Below are positions 33,066 to 40,442 of a stretch of DNA of 64,000 nucleotides, one piece after another. The notes under the pieces are model-generated. The model did no database searches. It worked only from the letters and a program-made list of their open reading frames with translations, and was not told where the DNA came from. How positions within the stretch are numbered: the first letter of the stretch is position 1; every line of letters begins with the position of its first letter. Source of the DNA: Anaerolineales bacterium (GTDB lineage: Bacteria > Chloroflexota > Anaerolineae > 4572-78 > J111); assembly GCA_015075405.1 (NCBI GenBank), contig JABTUK010000006.1, forward strand, positions 124,001 through 188,000. Direction: 5' to 3'. Made by a program: the position numbers and the translations under genes.

Positions 33066-35113
33066 TTCTTCAAATACTTATCAAACCACCTCAAAATATG
33101 GTTCAACCGGACAATCCGCCGGTCGGTGCGGCCATCGCGGGACATGCCGTGCGGCTCGCCGGGGAAGCGGACCATCTCGGTTTCGATGCCCAGCTTTTTC
33201 AAAGCCACAAAAATTTGCTCGCCCTGCTCGATCTCGCAGCGCAGATCTTCCTCGTTGTGGATGACCAGGGTGGGTGTTTTGGCGTTGGCAATGTATTTTA
33301 ACGGTGACTGCCGCCAGTAGTTGTCAAAATCCTGCCAGGCGTGTTTCTCCGCCCCAAACAGGGCGTGGAAGCGGTAGGCCAGGTCGCTGGAGCCGTCCAT
33401 GCTCAGCATATTGCTGACGCTGCGCTGGGTTACGGCTGCCCGAAAACGGTCGGTGTGGCCGATGATCCAGGTGGTCATAAAGCCGCCGTAGCTGCCGCCG
33501 GTCACGCCCATACAGGCCGGGTCAATGTAAGGCTGCTGCTCGACCCAATCGGCCCAGGCCATTAAATCGGCATAGTCGGCTCCGCCCCAGTCATTGTAAA
33601 TAGCTTTGGCGTGCGCTTCGCCGTAGCCCCAGCCGCCGCGTGGATTGCAAAAGTAAACCACATACCCCTGCGCCGCCAAAAAATAAAATTCGTGCATAAA
33701 GAAATTGCCGTATTGAACCAGCGGCCCGCCGTGAATCTGCAAGATTGAGGGATACTTTTGGGCCGGGTCGAAGCCGGGCGGCTTGAGAATCCAGCCCTGG
33801 AGATCGTTGCCGGCCGCGCCTTTGAACCAGACTTCTTCCACCTGGCCCAAATCCAGCCCATCGAGCAGCGTTTGGTTGAAGTGGGTCAGCGGGCGGGCCT
33901 GGCGCGTTTTTAGATCGCGCAGCCAGATTTGGCCGGGGTCGGTCATGGTTCCGTGCAGGTAGACCAGCCGGGTGTGGGCCGGGTCAATTTTGAACTCTTC
34001 GACCGCGCCGTAAGAGTCAATAATGTTCCACACCCTGGCCCCGTCCAGGTTGATAGATTTGAGCACGGTGTTGCCCCGTTCACTGGCCTGGAAATAGATG
34101 GTCTGGCTGTCGGGCGACCAGGTGGGTGGCATGGTGGTCATACGGCCCATATCATTGATGGTGGCGTGTGTTGCCAGAATTTCGTGTGGGCCGGTCAGGT
34201 TGCGGGCCTCGCTCTGACCATCGGCAGAAACAAGCCACAGGTTGGTGTGCCGCCAGCGGTCGGAGCGCCCGCCCAGTTGGTAGTAGGCAACCCAGCGACC
34301 ATCGGGCGAGAAGACCGGCGTTTCTTTGGGGCCGGGCGGGGTGGGGATAAACCGGCTGCCAGCGGGAAGACCTGACAGGTCTCTGAGACCTGTCAGGTCT
34401 GGATTGGCGGGAATCACAAACAAATCGGTCACATCCCAATTCAGGTCGGGGTCGCCGGTGCGGTTGGAGCGGCAGAGGATATGCTGGCCGTCGGGCGACC
34501 AGCAGGGTTCGAGTTCGTCATACAGGTTGCCCTCGGTCAGTTGGTGGGCCTCGCCGGTGGCGGCGTCAATTACCCAGATATGCCAGCGTTCCTGGGGCAG
34601 AAAGCCGTAGCCGTCCTGCTTGAAAACAATCCGAGTGATGTGGCGCGCCACCACGCCGAGTTGTTTCTTTTGCTCGTCCTCCTCCCGCTCGATGGCCTCC
34701 TGGTCTTTTTGGCGAAAGCTGCAAACCAATTGGCGGCCATCGGGCGACCAGGCAAAGCCGCCAAACTCGCCTTTGAGTTGGGTCAACGGACGGGCCTCGC
34801 CGCCGTAGAAGGGGATGAGATAAAGTTGGGTTTGGCGGGTCGGGCCGCGATTGGACAAAAAGGCAATCTCCCGGCCATCAGGCGACCATCTGGGCCGGCG
34901 GTCAAGCTGGTCACCATAGGTAAACTGGCGAGGCTGGCCGCCTTCGGTGGGTACAACCCAGAGGTTGCTTGACTCTTTGTGGGTTTTGGGGTCTACCCGC
35001 TGCAAAGCAAAAACCACGTGCTGCCCGTCCGTCGAAATCTCGCAGCCGGAGATGAGTTGAAATTGGTACAGGTCCTCGGCGGTAATGGTGCGTTTGGTAA
35101 TAGTCATTATCAT
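33032..35113 (-). CDS. S9 family prolyl oligopeptidase/acylaminoacyl-peptidase
   Basis: 693 residues: an N-terminal beta-propeller (about 1-420) with repeated PD40-like blades (WSPDGREIAFLSNRG, WSPDGRQLVCSF, WSPDGQHILCRSN, FSPDGRWVAYYQ) that gates access, and a C-terminal alpha/beta-hydrolase domain with nucleophile Ser541 in GGSYGGF, Asp in HNEEDLR and His in GEPHGMS. It removes residues or dipeptides from short peptides, probably in the cytoplasm because no signal is present. A perfect 33-bp palindrome is inserted in frame at 34368-34400 in the propeller, and the C-terminal SKDPKSLEDL is encoded by a terminator-like hairpin. Confidence 0.9.
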   Translation of the reverse strand: MIMTITKRTITAEDLYQFQLISGCEISTDGQHVVFALQRVDPKTHKESSNLWVVPTEGGQPRQFTYGDQLDRRPRWSPDGREIAFLSNRGPTRQTQLYLIPFYGGEARPLTQLKGEFGGFAWSPDGRQLVCSFRQKDQEAIEREEDEQKKQLGVVARHITRIVFKQDGYGFLPQERWHIWVIDAATGEAHQLTEGNLYDELEPCWSPDGQHILCRSNRTGDPDLNWDVTDLFVIPANPDLTGLRDLSGLPAGSRFIPTPPGPKETPVFSPDGRWVAYYQLGGRSDRWRHTNLWLVSADGQSEARNLTGPHEILATHATINDMGRMTTMPPTWSPDSQTIYFQASERGNTVLKSINLDGARVWNIIDSYGAVEEFKIDPAHTRLVYLHGTMTDPGQIWLRDLKTRQARPLTHFNQTLLDGLDLGQVEEVWFKGAAGNDLQGWILKPPGFDPAQKYPSILQIHGGPLVQYGNFFMHEFYFLAAQGYVVYFCNPRGGWGYGEAHAKAIYNDWGGADYADLMAWADWVEQQPYIDPACMGVTGGSYGGFMTTWIIGHTDRFRAAVTQRSVSNMLSMDGSSDLAYRFHALFGAEKHAWQDFDNYWRQSPLKYIANAKTPTLVIHNEEDLRCEIEQGEQIFVALKKLGIETEMVRFPGEPHGMSRDGRTDRRIVRLNHILRWFDKYLKKSKDPKSLEDL
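34368..34400. repeat. perfect 33-bp palindrome within S9 peptidase
   Basis: Arms of 16 bp (AGACCTGACAGGTCTC and complement) around one base, 11 codons, in frame (encodes DLTGLRDLSGL). The arrangement is similar to the 45-bp hairpin at the 3' end of the same gene. Confidence 0.9.
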
Positions 35114-35150
35114 GCCTGGTAAAATTGAGTTCTTTGATGGCGAAACACTA

Positions 35151-35366
35151 TCAATCTACTTCGAGATAGTCTTTTAACAACTGGTCAGTGGAGACATCAA
35201 ACATCTCCGCGACTTTGATAACCAGAGCCACAGAAGGTTGTTTCTTGCCAAACTCAATCGCGCTAATATAACTGTGAGAGGTAAGGCCAAGTTGGCTCGC
35301 CAATTCTTGAAGAGTCAGCCCACGTCGTTTCCGTAAAACACGTAATTTTTCTCCAAATCTTTGCAC
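35151..35366 (-). CDS. XRE-family regulator, probable restriction control (C) protein
   Basis: 71 residues containing just one Cro/C1-type helix-turn-helix: LRVLRKRRGLTLQELASQLG as helices 1-2 and LTSHSYISAIEFGKKQPS as the recognition segment, then a dimerisation helix. The size and layout are those of C proteins, which time the expression of type II restriction enzymes. It is divergent from a DPPH methyltransferase, with a perfect palindrome GTCACCTATAGGTGAC lying 55 bp upstream of its start, a likely operator for autoregulation and control of the methyltransferase. The start ATG/GTG region is clear. A role as a general XRE regulator is the alternative. Confidence 0.8.
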   Translation of the reverse strand: MQRFGEKLRVLRKRRGLTLQELASQLGLTSHSYISAIEFGKKQPSVALVIKVAEMFDVSTDQLLKDYLEVD

Positions 35367-35393
35367 AGTTCACTCTCTCAAGCTCACCTGAAT

Positions 35394-35421
35394 TTGACGC
35401 CAACCAAATATTCTTTATAAT
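35394..35421 (+). promoter_or_regulatory. promoter P1 toward methyltransferase, overlapped by operator
   Basis: TTGACG (35394-35399), 16-bp spacer, TATAAT (35416-35421). The palindrome at 35422-35437 begins immediately after the -10, where a bound dimer would block start of transcription. Confidence 0.65.
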
Positions 35422-35437
35422 GTCACCTATAGGTGAC
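35422..35437. promoter_or_regulatory. 16-bp perfect palindrome, candidate C-box operator
   Basis: GTCACCTATAGGTGAC is its own reverse complement. It lies between the divergent XRE gene and the methyltransferase, next to a good -10. Confidence 0.7.
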
Positions 35438-35507
35438 AAATCACTTTATGTTTTTCGTTAGAAAAAGCAAGGCTTTTTCCGTGTTTTTGACTTACTGCCG
35501 TTAACTT

Positions 35508-35537
35508 TTGACATGCTAAAGTCCGGTAAGTTATACT
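35508..35537 (+). promoter_or_regulatory. promoter P2 toward methyltransferase
   Basis: TTGACA (35508-35513), 18-bp spacer, TATACT (35532-35537), 21 bases before the ATG at 35559 with GGAGG at 35547-35551. No operator overlaps it. Confidence 0.7.
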
Positions 35538-35558
35538 ATTCAATACGGAGGCAGTACG

Positions 35559-36272
35559 ATGAATTATCTTGAATCCAAGCAGTTAGAACTGATGCCTTTA
35601 CCGGCGGAACCTGCTGTAGCTGAAATACTCAACCAACCTGAGCCGGAATACCAGCCCCTTGCCTCTGTGTGGGATGGCCTGGATAGCGAGTTATTGGAAA
35701 AGATGCTGGATTTTTATCCGAGAACTCGCCCGCAGCTTATCCTGGATGCCACTGTCAATACGGGCCGTTTTTGGAAAGGTAGCAGCCGACCTGTGGTGGG
35801 GATGGATATTGAGGCGAAACATTGTCCTAACCTTGTTGCAAATAACTTGCGGATGAGTTTTAGAGATAATAGTTTTGATGTGATTGTCTTTGACCCTCCG
35901 CACATTCCTAACCAGGGACAAGATCAATCAAAAGATTTTAATACCCGGTTCGGGCTTGTGCTTAAGTCGTCGGCGCAAAATGGCTATAACTTTTCATACC
36001 TCTATCCACCCTTTGTTCAGGAAGCTTATCGAGTGCTCAAACCGGAAGGTATCTTATTTTGCAAAATTGCCGATTATGTGCACGGGCACCGTTTCCAGTG
36101 GGCGCATGTTGATTTTATCAGAGCTGCCGCTGAAGTGGGCTTTTGTCCGTGTGATTGTATTGTTAAGATTAGAAAAAGCCCTATCGTTTCCCCACGTTGG
36201 AAAACAGCCCATCACGCTCGACGCCATCATTGTTACTGGCTCATCTTCCGCAAATCCGATAAATGTGAATAA
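35559..36272 (+). CDS. DNA methyltransferase-like protein (DPPH motif)
   Basis: 237 residues with a Rossmann SAM-dependent methyltransferase fold: ILDATVNTGRFW (motif I region), the acidic VGMDIEAKHC, and the catalytic motif IV FDPPHIPN, the (D/N)PPx form of amino-DNA methyltransferases. The C-terminal KIRKSPIVSPRWKTAHHARRHHC is strongly basic and could contact DNA. Placed next to a C-protein-like regulator and a nuclease gene in convergent orientation, it is best read as the modification enzyme of a type II system. A solitary regulatory methyltransferase is the alternative. GC content and codon use appear lower than in the flanking genes, suggesting transfer. Confidence 0.75.
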   Translation: MNYLESKQLELMPLPAEPAVAEILNQPEPEYQPLASVWDGLDSELLEKMLDFYPRTRPQLILDATVNTGRFWKGSSRPVVGMDIEAKHCPNLVANNLRMSFRDNSFDVIVFDPPHIPNQGQDQSKDFNTRFGLVLKSSAQNGYNFSYLYPPFVQEAYRVLKPEGILFCKIADYVHGHRFQWAHVDFIRAAAEVGFCPCDCIVKIRKSPIVSPRWKTAHHARRHHCYWLIFRKSDKCE

Positions 36273-36273
36273 C

Positions 36274-36903
36274 CTACTCTACGGGTTGGTCCCACTCAAG
36301 CAAAACTCGACAGCGGCTTAAGGATAAGCGATGAATCTGGCATTTCCCATCCGCGCCATCAAAATGCACCCGAAAGAGCTTTTCATTCCCGTCGTAAACA
36401 TCGGCAGCCATACTGTTGCGTCCCAAACGCTTGCCAACCGGGAGGACTGTTGTGCTAACCATAAGTTTAAGCAGATTGAGTGGAATTTCAAGAAGTTGGT
36501 AACGAATCAAACCTTGTTGCCAGATAGCCCGAAGCATCAGCAAATGGTCATATCTGGATACATGTTTCAGCGCATGCTCGATAAGATAGGCTGACTCCCA
36601 GAGACCTGTTTCGGTAGTGCAGAGCTTGGTGATGTTAATGAGGCTGGCTCTGGTGCCTGCTCCCGTTTCTGTCTTTAACGAAATTTTGGCGGTTCCAACC
36701 TATAGATCATGTTGGGGTGAATTAGCCGGACTCAATTTAACTTGATCGGCTGACCAGCCTGACCGCTTAAATGCCTGGGCTACCAATGACTCAAAAAAGA
36801 CGCCCTGCGGGGGATTGGGATAGATAGAATGATGCAACTCAATCAAAGATTTTAGGGTCGCAAGAAATTGTGGGTTGAAAAGTTCGCCGCTTGCTAATTC
36901 CAC
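36274..36903 (-). pseudogene. type II restriction endonuclease-like gene, split by amber codon
   Basis: One reading frame of 210 codons from a GTG at 36903 (AAAGG upstream) to TAG at 36274-36276, interrupted only by TAG at 36700-36702 (codon 68). The two halves clearly belong together: the first ends ...SPQHDL and the second continues VGTAKISLKTETG, a D-(x)10-K arrangement (Asp66, Lys77, with SLK for the usual ExK) expected for a PD-(D/E)XK nuclease; FFESLV supplies a preceding Glu. The following KLCTTETGLWESAYLI and RYDHLLMLRAIWQQG look like a normal conserved core. It is convergent with the methyltransferase (1-bp gap). Nonsense mutation, sequencing error or suppressed amber are the possibilities. 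Confidence 0.75.
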
Positions 36904-36920
36904 CCGAGTTGCCTTTCAGT

Positions 36921-38312
36921 TTATCGTCTTGTCACCAAAAAAGTTGGCGCCGTTGAGCCGCCGCCGGCGGTGACGTTGAGCAGCGCGGCGGTGGAGAGAC
37001 GAGTCAGGCAGCCGTAGACGCTGTCGCTGTGGAAGACAAAGGGGGCGGTGTCGAGCATACGGTCGAAAATGTGGAGTTGGTCGTCAATCAGGCTGGGGTA
37101 GGGTTCGCTGGGGATGGGCACGCGCTCCTGGACAATGTAGGGCGTAGTCAGAGCGATTTGGACGGCCTCGGCCCAGGCGGCGTCGTCAACCGTCCAGCCG
37201 AGCACAATCCCGCGCCCACCGTAATCGTCGTTGGGCTTCAAGACCAGCCGCTCGCGCTGCTGGTGAATGAAAGGAATCAGGTCAACCGTTTGGCCGTTGT
37301 ACTCGGTGCGCCGCTCTTCCACCCGGCGCGTCCAGGGGATGTGGTCGCTAATGGCCTGGCGTTCCTCCCGATTGAACAGGTGAGTATTGCGCTCGTCGCT
37401 CAAAACGGCCAGGCTGGCTTTTTTGTAGAGCATTTTGCAGGCAAAGGGGTTGACCATACAAACCGCCCCCTCACGCACCGCTCGCACCACCGGGTGGTCC
37501 AGCCCACCATGCTCGATCAACTCGCTGATGAGCACCCGCTTGTAAATGAGGGTGATGTGGAAATCACCGGTGTAGAGACCGCCCTGGCGGTATTCCACCT
37601 CACGGGGGTCGGCAATAATGCACTCCAAGCCCTGCGATTTGAAATAGGACTCAAACAGGACAAACTCGCTGTAGGTGGGCACCTCGCCCCAATCCAAAAT
37701 GGCGATGCGCGGCGCTTCGCTGGTTCCGCGCCACTGGCGAAAGGCGGCCAGGAGGGCGCGCAGCACGCCGTGCCGGGCCGGCAGCGGAAAAACCTGGTAA
37801 CGACGCAAAAAGCGCTGCATCACCGGCAGGGCGTAGAAAACATCGGTCAAGACGTCGTTGTAGGCCGAGGCCGCCGGAGTCTCGGCGTTGTATTCGGTGA
37901 AATACAACGCGCCCTCACCCCCAACTCCCTTCTCCCTCTGGGAGAGGGGTTGGGGGTGAGGGGTAAAAAAGGCATCCAGGCGAGAGATAGGAATGGCCGG
38001 GCGAAAGCCGGGGTCGTGCTGCACCAGTTCTTCTTCCCAATCGGTCAAATCAAATTGGGCGCGGAAAGTTTTGTTAGCTACGCCGGCCTGGTGAATTTTG
38101 TCGAAGGCGCGTAATAAGGTTCGAGTGCGCCGCTGGATAAAGCGATACTGGCCGGGCGTCAAAAAGCGGGGTCGCAAAACGGTACACAGCGGCCGCTCGC
38201 CAAAGAACAAACCCCGCCGCTGCTGTTGGGCCTCCAACTCACCCTGCGACTCAGCGGCTACACCGGCGGTCAATAAATCGTGGTAGGTTTGAATGGCGTG
38301 TTGCAAGGTCAT
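36921..38312 (-). CDS. circularly permuted ATP-grasp ligase
   Basis: 463 residues from the ATG at 38312 (GGGAG 8 bases upstream; the longer frame to 38456 consists of tandem repeats). The landmarks FTEYNAETPA (about 185), VVRAVREGAVCMVNPFACK, LKPNDDYGGRGIVLG and the C-terminal NVTAGGGSTAPTFLV are typical of the circularly permuted ATP-grasp proteins related to glutathionylspermidine synthase, which form amide bonds by acyl-phosphate chemistry. A 51-bp palindromic repeat (37912-37962) is inserted in frame before FTEYN. It is third in line after two esterases and a second ATP-grasp ligase. Product unknown. Confidence 0.8.
   Translation of the reverse strand: MTLQHAIQTYHDLLTAGVAAESQGELEAQQQRRGLFFGERPLCTVLRPRFLTPGQYRFIQRRTRTLLRAFDKIHQAGVANKTFRAQFDLTDWEEELVQHDPGFRPAIPISRLDAFFTPHPQPLSQREKGVGGEGALYFTEYNAETPAASAYNDVLTDVFYALPVMQRFLRRYQVFPLPARHGVLRALLAAFRQWRGTSEAPRIAILDWGEVPTYSEFVLFESYFKSQGLECIIADPREVEYRQGGLYTGDFHITLIYKRVLISELIEHGGLDHPVVRAVREGAVCMVNPFACKMLYKKASLAVLSDERNTHLFNREERQAISDHIPWTRRVEERRTEYNGQTVDLIPFIHQQRERLVLKPNDDYGGRGIVLGWTVDDAAWAEAVQIALTTPYIVQERVPIPSEPYPSLIDDQLHIFDRMLDTAPFVFHSDSVYGCLTRLSTAALLNVTAGGGSTAPTFLVTRR
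37912..37962. repeat. in-frame 51-bp inverted repeat within ATP-grasp gene
   Basis: CCCTCACCCCCAAC and GGTTGGGGGTGAGGG arms with an inner CTCCC/GGGAG hairpin, exactly 17 codons, reading PHPQPLSQREKGVGGEG-like. Same family as 2485-2568 and 62886-62976. Confidence 0.9.
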
Positions 38313-38328
38313 AACAAATCTCCCGGAA

Positions 38329-38488
38329 TAAAGTGTCAGGTGTCGGGTATCAGGTGTCAAGTATTGCTTAACACTCGAAACTTGACCCTCTGTACATAGT
38401 TCTTGGATGCCCAGTGTCAAGTGTTGCCTGACACTCGACCACTTGACACTTGACACTTAATAACTTGACACCTAATCACCTGACACTT
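38329..38488. repeat. tandem-unit hairpin array (GTGTCAG / CTTGACA units)
   Basis: Repeated GTGTCAGGTGTC and ACACTTGACACTTGACA units in both orientations fill the gap between the two ATP-grasp genes. Confidence 0.85.
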
Positions 38489-38495
38489 CTTCGCT

Positions 38496-39434
38496 TCATT
38501 TCTTCCGGCTGGCGGTAAACATTTTGGCCCAATTTAACTCTTTGGCTTGTTTACGTGGCTTTTTAGCCAGGCGAATGACCATATCGGCCATATGCTGGAC
38601 GACCCACTTGAAGTAAAACGGAGTGAGCGAGTTGACGTCCATATCCGGGGCCGGGTTCATGAAGTCAATAGCGTAGGGGATGCCATCGCGGATAGCCCAC
38701 TCGACTGTGTTCATATCATAGCCCAGGGCACGCACCAGCTTGAGCGAGTCGTCCATTACCCGCCGGCCCAACTCCTCGCTGAGATGGTTATGTTCGACGT
38801 AATATTTGCGCTCGCCGGGGTGGTATTTGATGGGCAGCACTTCTTCCTGGCCCAGGCAGATGCAGCGCACGTAATGATCCCACTGAATAAACTCTTGCAA
38901 GACCATGGTCAGCAGGCCGGAGTGGTTGTAGTGCCGAATCACTTCATCTAGGGTTTGGCAGATATAAACCTCTTTCCAGCCGCCGCCATGCGCATCTTTG
39001 AGCACACACGGCAGGCCGACATAATCAATAATGCCCTCCCATTCGAGCGGATACTTGAGATTGCGCAGACTTTCCTGGTGACTAATGCCGGGGATATACT
39101 CTTTATTGGGCAGCACCACCGTTTTGGGGCTGGCCACGCCCAGCCGAGTGGCCAGTGAGGCCTCAAAGAATTTGTCGTCAGCCGTCCACATAAAAGGATT
39201 ATTGACGACGGTTGTCCCCTGTAGAACCGCGTTTTTGAGGTAGCTGCGGTAATAAGGCACCTCGTGCGAGATGCGGTCAATAATGACCGCGTAGGGGCAG
39301 GGTTCATCCATCTGGGTGCCGCCCAGCATAACATACTCAGCTACCACGCCCATTTCCCGCCGATTTACCTCTTCAATAAAAGCCGGTGGAAACGACCACT
39401 CCCGACCCACCAGCAAACCAACTTTTAAGGTCAT
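38496..39434 (-). CDS. ATP-grasp ligase (RimK/DdlA-like)
   Basis: 312 residues. The ATP-grasp pattern is visible: WTADDKFFEASLATRLGVASP (N-terminal helix pair), GLPCVLKDAHGGGWKEVY (ATP-binding lysine and small loop), VLQEFIQWDHYVRCICLG (adenine pocket), and AIRDGIPYAIDFMNPAPDMD, the metal-binding (D/E)xN motif. It would ligate a carboxylate to an amine or thiol. The N-terminal VGLLVGREWSFPPAFIEEV is shared by a group of uncharacterised family members. Lying between an esterase and the permuted ATP-grasp gene, it probably makes one bond of the same short peptide-like product. Confidence 0.82.
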   Translation of the reverse strand: MTLKVGLLVGREWSFPPAFIEEVNRREMGVVAEYVMLGGTQMDEPCPYAVIIDRISHEVPYYRSYLKNAVLQGTTVVNNPFMWTADDKFFEASLATRLGVASPKTVVLPNKEYIPGISHQESLRNLKYPLEWEGIIDYVGLPCVLKDAHGGGWKEVYICQTLDEVIRHYNHSGLLTMVLQEFIQWDHYVRCICLGQEEVLPIKYHPGERKYYVEHNHLSEELGRRVMDDSLKLVRALGYDMNTVEWAIRDGIPYAIDFMNPAPDMDVNSLTPFYFKWVVQHMADMVIRLAKKPRKQAKELNWAKMFTASRKK

Positions 39435-39454
39435 AGATAATCTCCTTTAAGTAT

Positions 39455-39525
39455 TTTAGTAGTCAGTAGTCAGTAGTCAGAAATTTTCTGACTACTGACT
39501 ACTGGCTACTGGCTACTGGTTACTA
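39455..39525. repeat. tandem-unit hairpin (AGTAGTC units)
   Basis: AGTAGTCAGTAGTCAGTAGTC faces GACTACTGACTACTGGCTACT in the gap between esterase 2 and the ATP-grasp gene. Confidence 0.85.
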
Positions 39526-39526
39526 T

Positions 39527-40369
39527 CTACCGGCTCAACAAAAACTCCAACGCCGCCGGCAAGCGCCTGGCCCAGGCGGCTTCGTTGTGCAGGCCGCTTT
39601 CTTCTTCCACGTAGAGCAAATCTTGGCCGGGCCGGTAGCCTTTATGGTAGAGCAGGTCGTACAGACCGTGGACGGTGGAGTAATACCGGCTCAATTTGGT
39701 TCTGAGCTGCGTCCGTGGGGTGTAAAAGGATGTTTGCTCGTGCGTGCCGGTATCCAGGTAAATTTTGCCGGGAACAAAGGATGCCTGTTCGACATAACTG
39801 AAGATGCGGCCCTGGGCAAACCACAGCGATGGACTCATGACCCCGGCCAGACCAAAGGCGTGCGGCGGGCTAAAGAAGGCGTACAGGCTAATCAGGCCGC
39901 CCATAGATGAGCCAAAAATGCCGGTGTGCGCCCGTTCCGGTAGCGTCCGAAAGTCACGGTCAATCAGCGGCTTGACCGTTTGCCAGATAAACTCCACATA
40001 CTTGGCCCCTTGGCCGATGCTGTAGCGCGGCTGCGGAAATGGGCTGTACTCGTCAAGGCGTTGTTCGCCCTGGTTGGGCAGGCCGGCAATAATTGCTTCA
40101 TACCCGCGCTGGCTGAGCGCCTCCATCGTTTCATCCACTTGCCATTCCCCGGCAAAGCTGGTGAATTGGTCAAACAAATTCTGGCCGTCGTGCATGTAGA
40201 TGACCGGATAGCGTTTGCTTGACCGGCTGTATGAAGGCGGCAGATAGACCAGCAGATCACGCCGGTTATGCAATTGAGGCGACCACAACCCCGGCAGCAC
40301 TTTCAGCGTTCCGACAACCGTGTGCGCGCCCTCCGCCTTATCTGCCAGGTAATCTTGCCACTGAGCCAT
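39527..40369 (-). CDS. esterase of the enterochelin-esterase-like family
   Basis: 280 residues, alpha/beta hydrolase of the esterase D/Fes-like group: RRDLLVYLPPSYSRS, RYPVIYMHDGQNLFD (oxyanion region), the nucleophile Ser155 in GSSMGG, a C-terminal LYVEEESGLHNEAAW giving the His. No signal peptide, so a cytoplasmic enzyme. These enzymes often cleave ester bonds in siderophores or acylated metabolites. It is second in the four-gene set (esterase, esterase, ATP-grasp, permuted ATP-grasp) and may trim or transfer the acyl or peptidyl product. Confidence 0.82.
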   Translation of the reverse strand: MAQWQDYLADKAEGAHTVVGTLKVLPGLWSPQLHNRRDLLVYLPPSYSRSSKRYPVIYMHDGQNLFDQFTSFAGEWQVDETMEALSQRGYEAIIAGLPNQGEQRLDEYSPFPQPRYSIGQGAKYVEFIWQTVKPLIDRDFRTLPERAHTGIFGSSMGGLISLYAFFSPPHAFGLAGVMSPSLWFAQGRIFSYVEQASFVPGKIYLDTGTHEQTSFYTPRTQLRTKLSRYYSTVHGLYDLLYHKGYRPGQDLLYVEEESGLHNEAAWARRLPAALEFLLSR

Positions 40370-40378
40370 AGGTATACA

Positions 40379-40440
40379 GGTAGACGGTAGACAGTAGACC
40401 GTAGACGGGGTGTTCTTCCCCTGTCTACCGTCTACTGTCT
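40379..40440. repeat. tandem-unit hairpin (GTAGACG units)
   Basis: GTAGACGGTAGACAGTAGAC faces GTCTACCGTCTACTGTCTAC around GGGGTG...CCCC. The same unit is at 51733-51802 and 61344-61377. Confidence 0.9.
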
Positions 40441-40442
40441 AC

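Noticed and set aside
36331..36594. Plus-strand 87-codon frame in the restriction locus
   Set aside because: The minus-strand frame is continuous over a longer stretch, resembles a nuclease core and joins the upstream half; the plus frame is its shadow.
38313..38456. N-terminal extension of the permuted ATP-grasp protein
   Set aside because: The 48 added residues are encoded by tandem GTGTCAG-type units; the ATG at 38312 has a good ribosome-binding site and starts at the normal place.
38329..38488. Possible CRISPR array
   Set aside because: Repeat units are 6-10 bp without spacers of constant length, arranged as inverted arrays; no cas gene is in the window.
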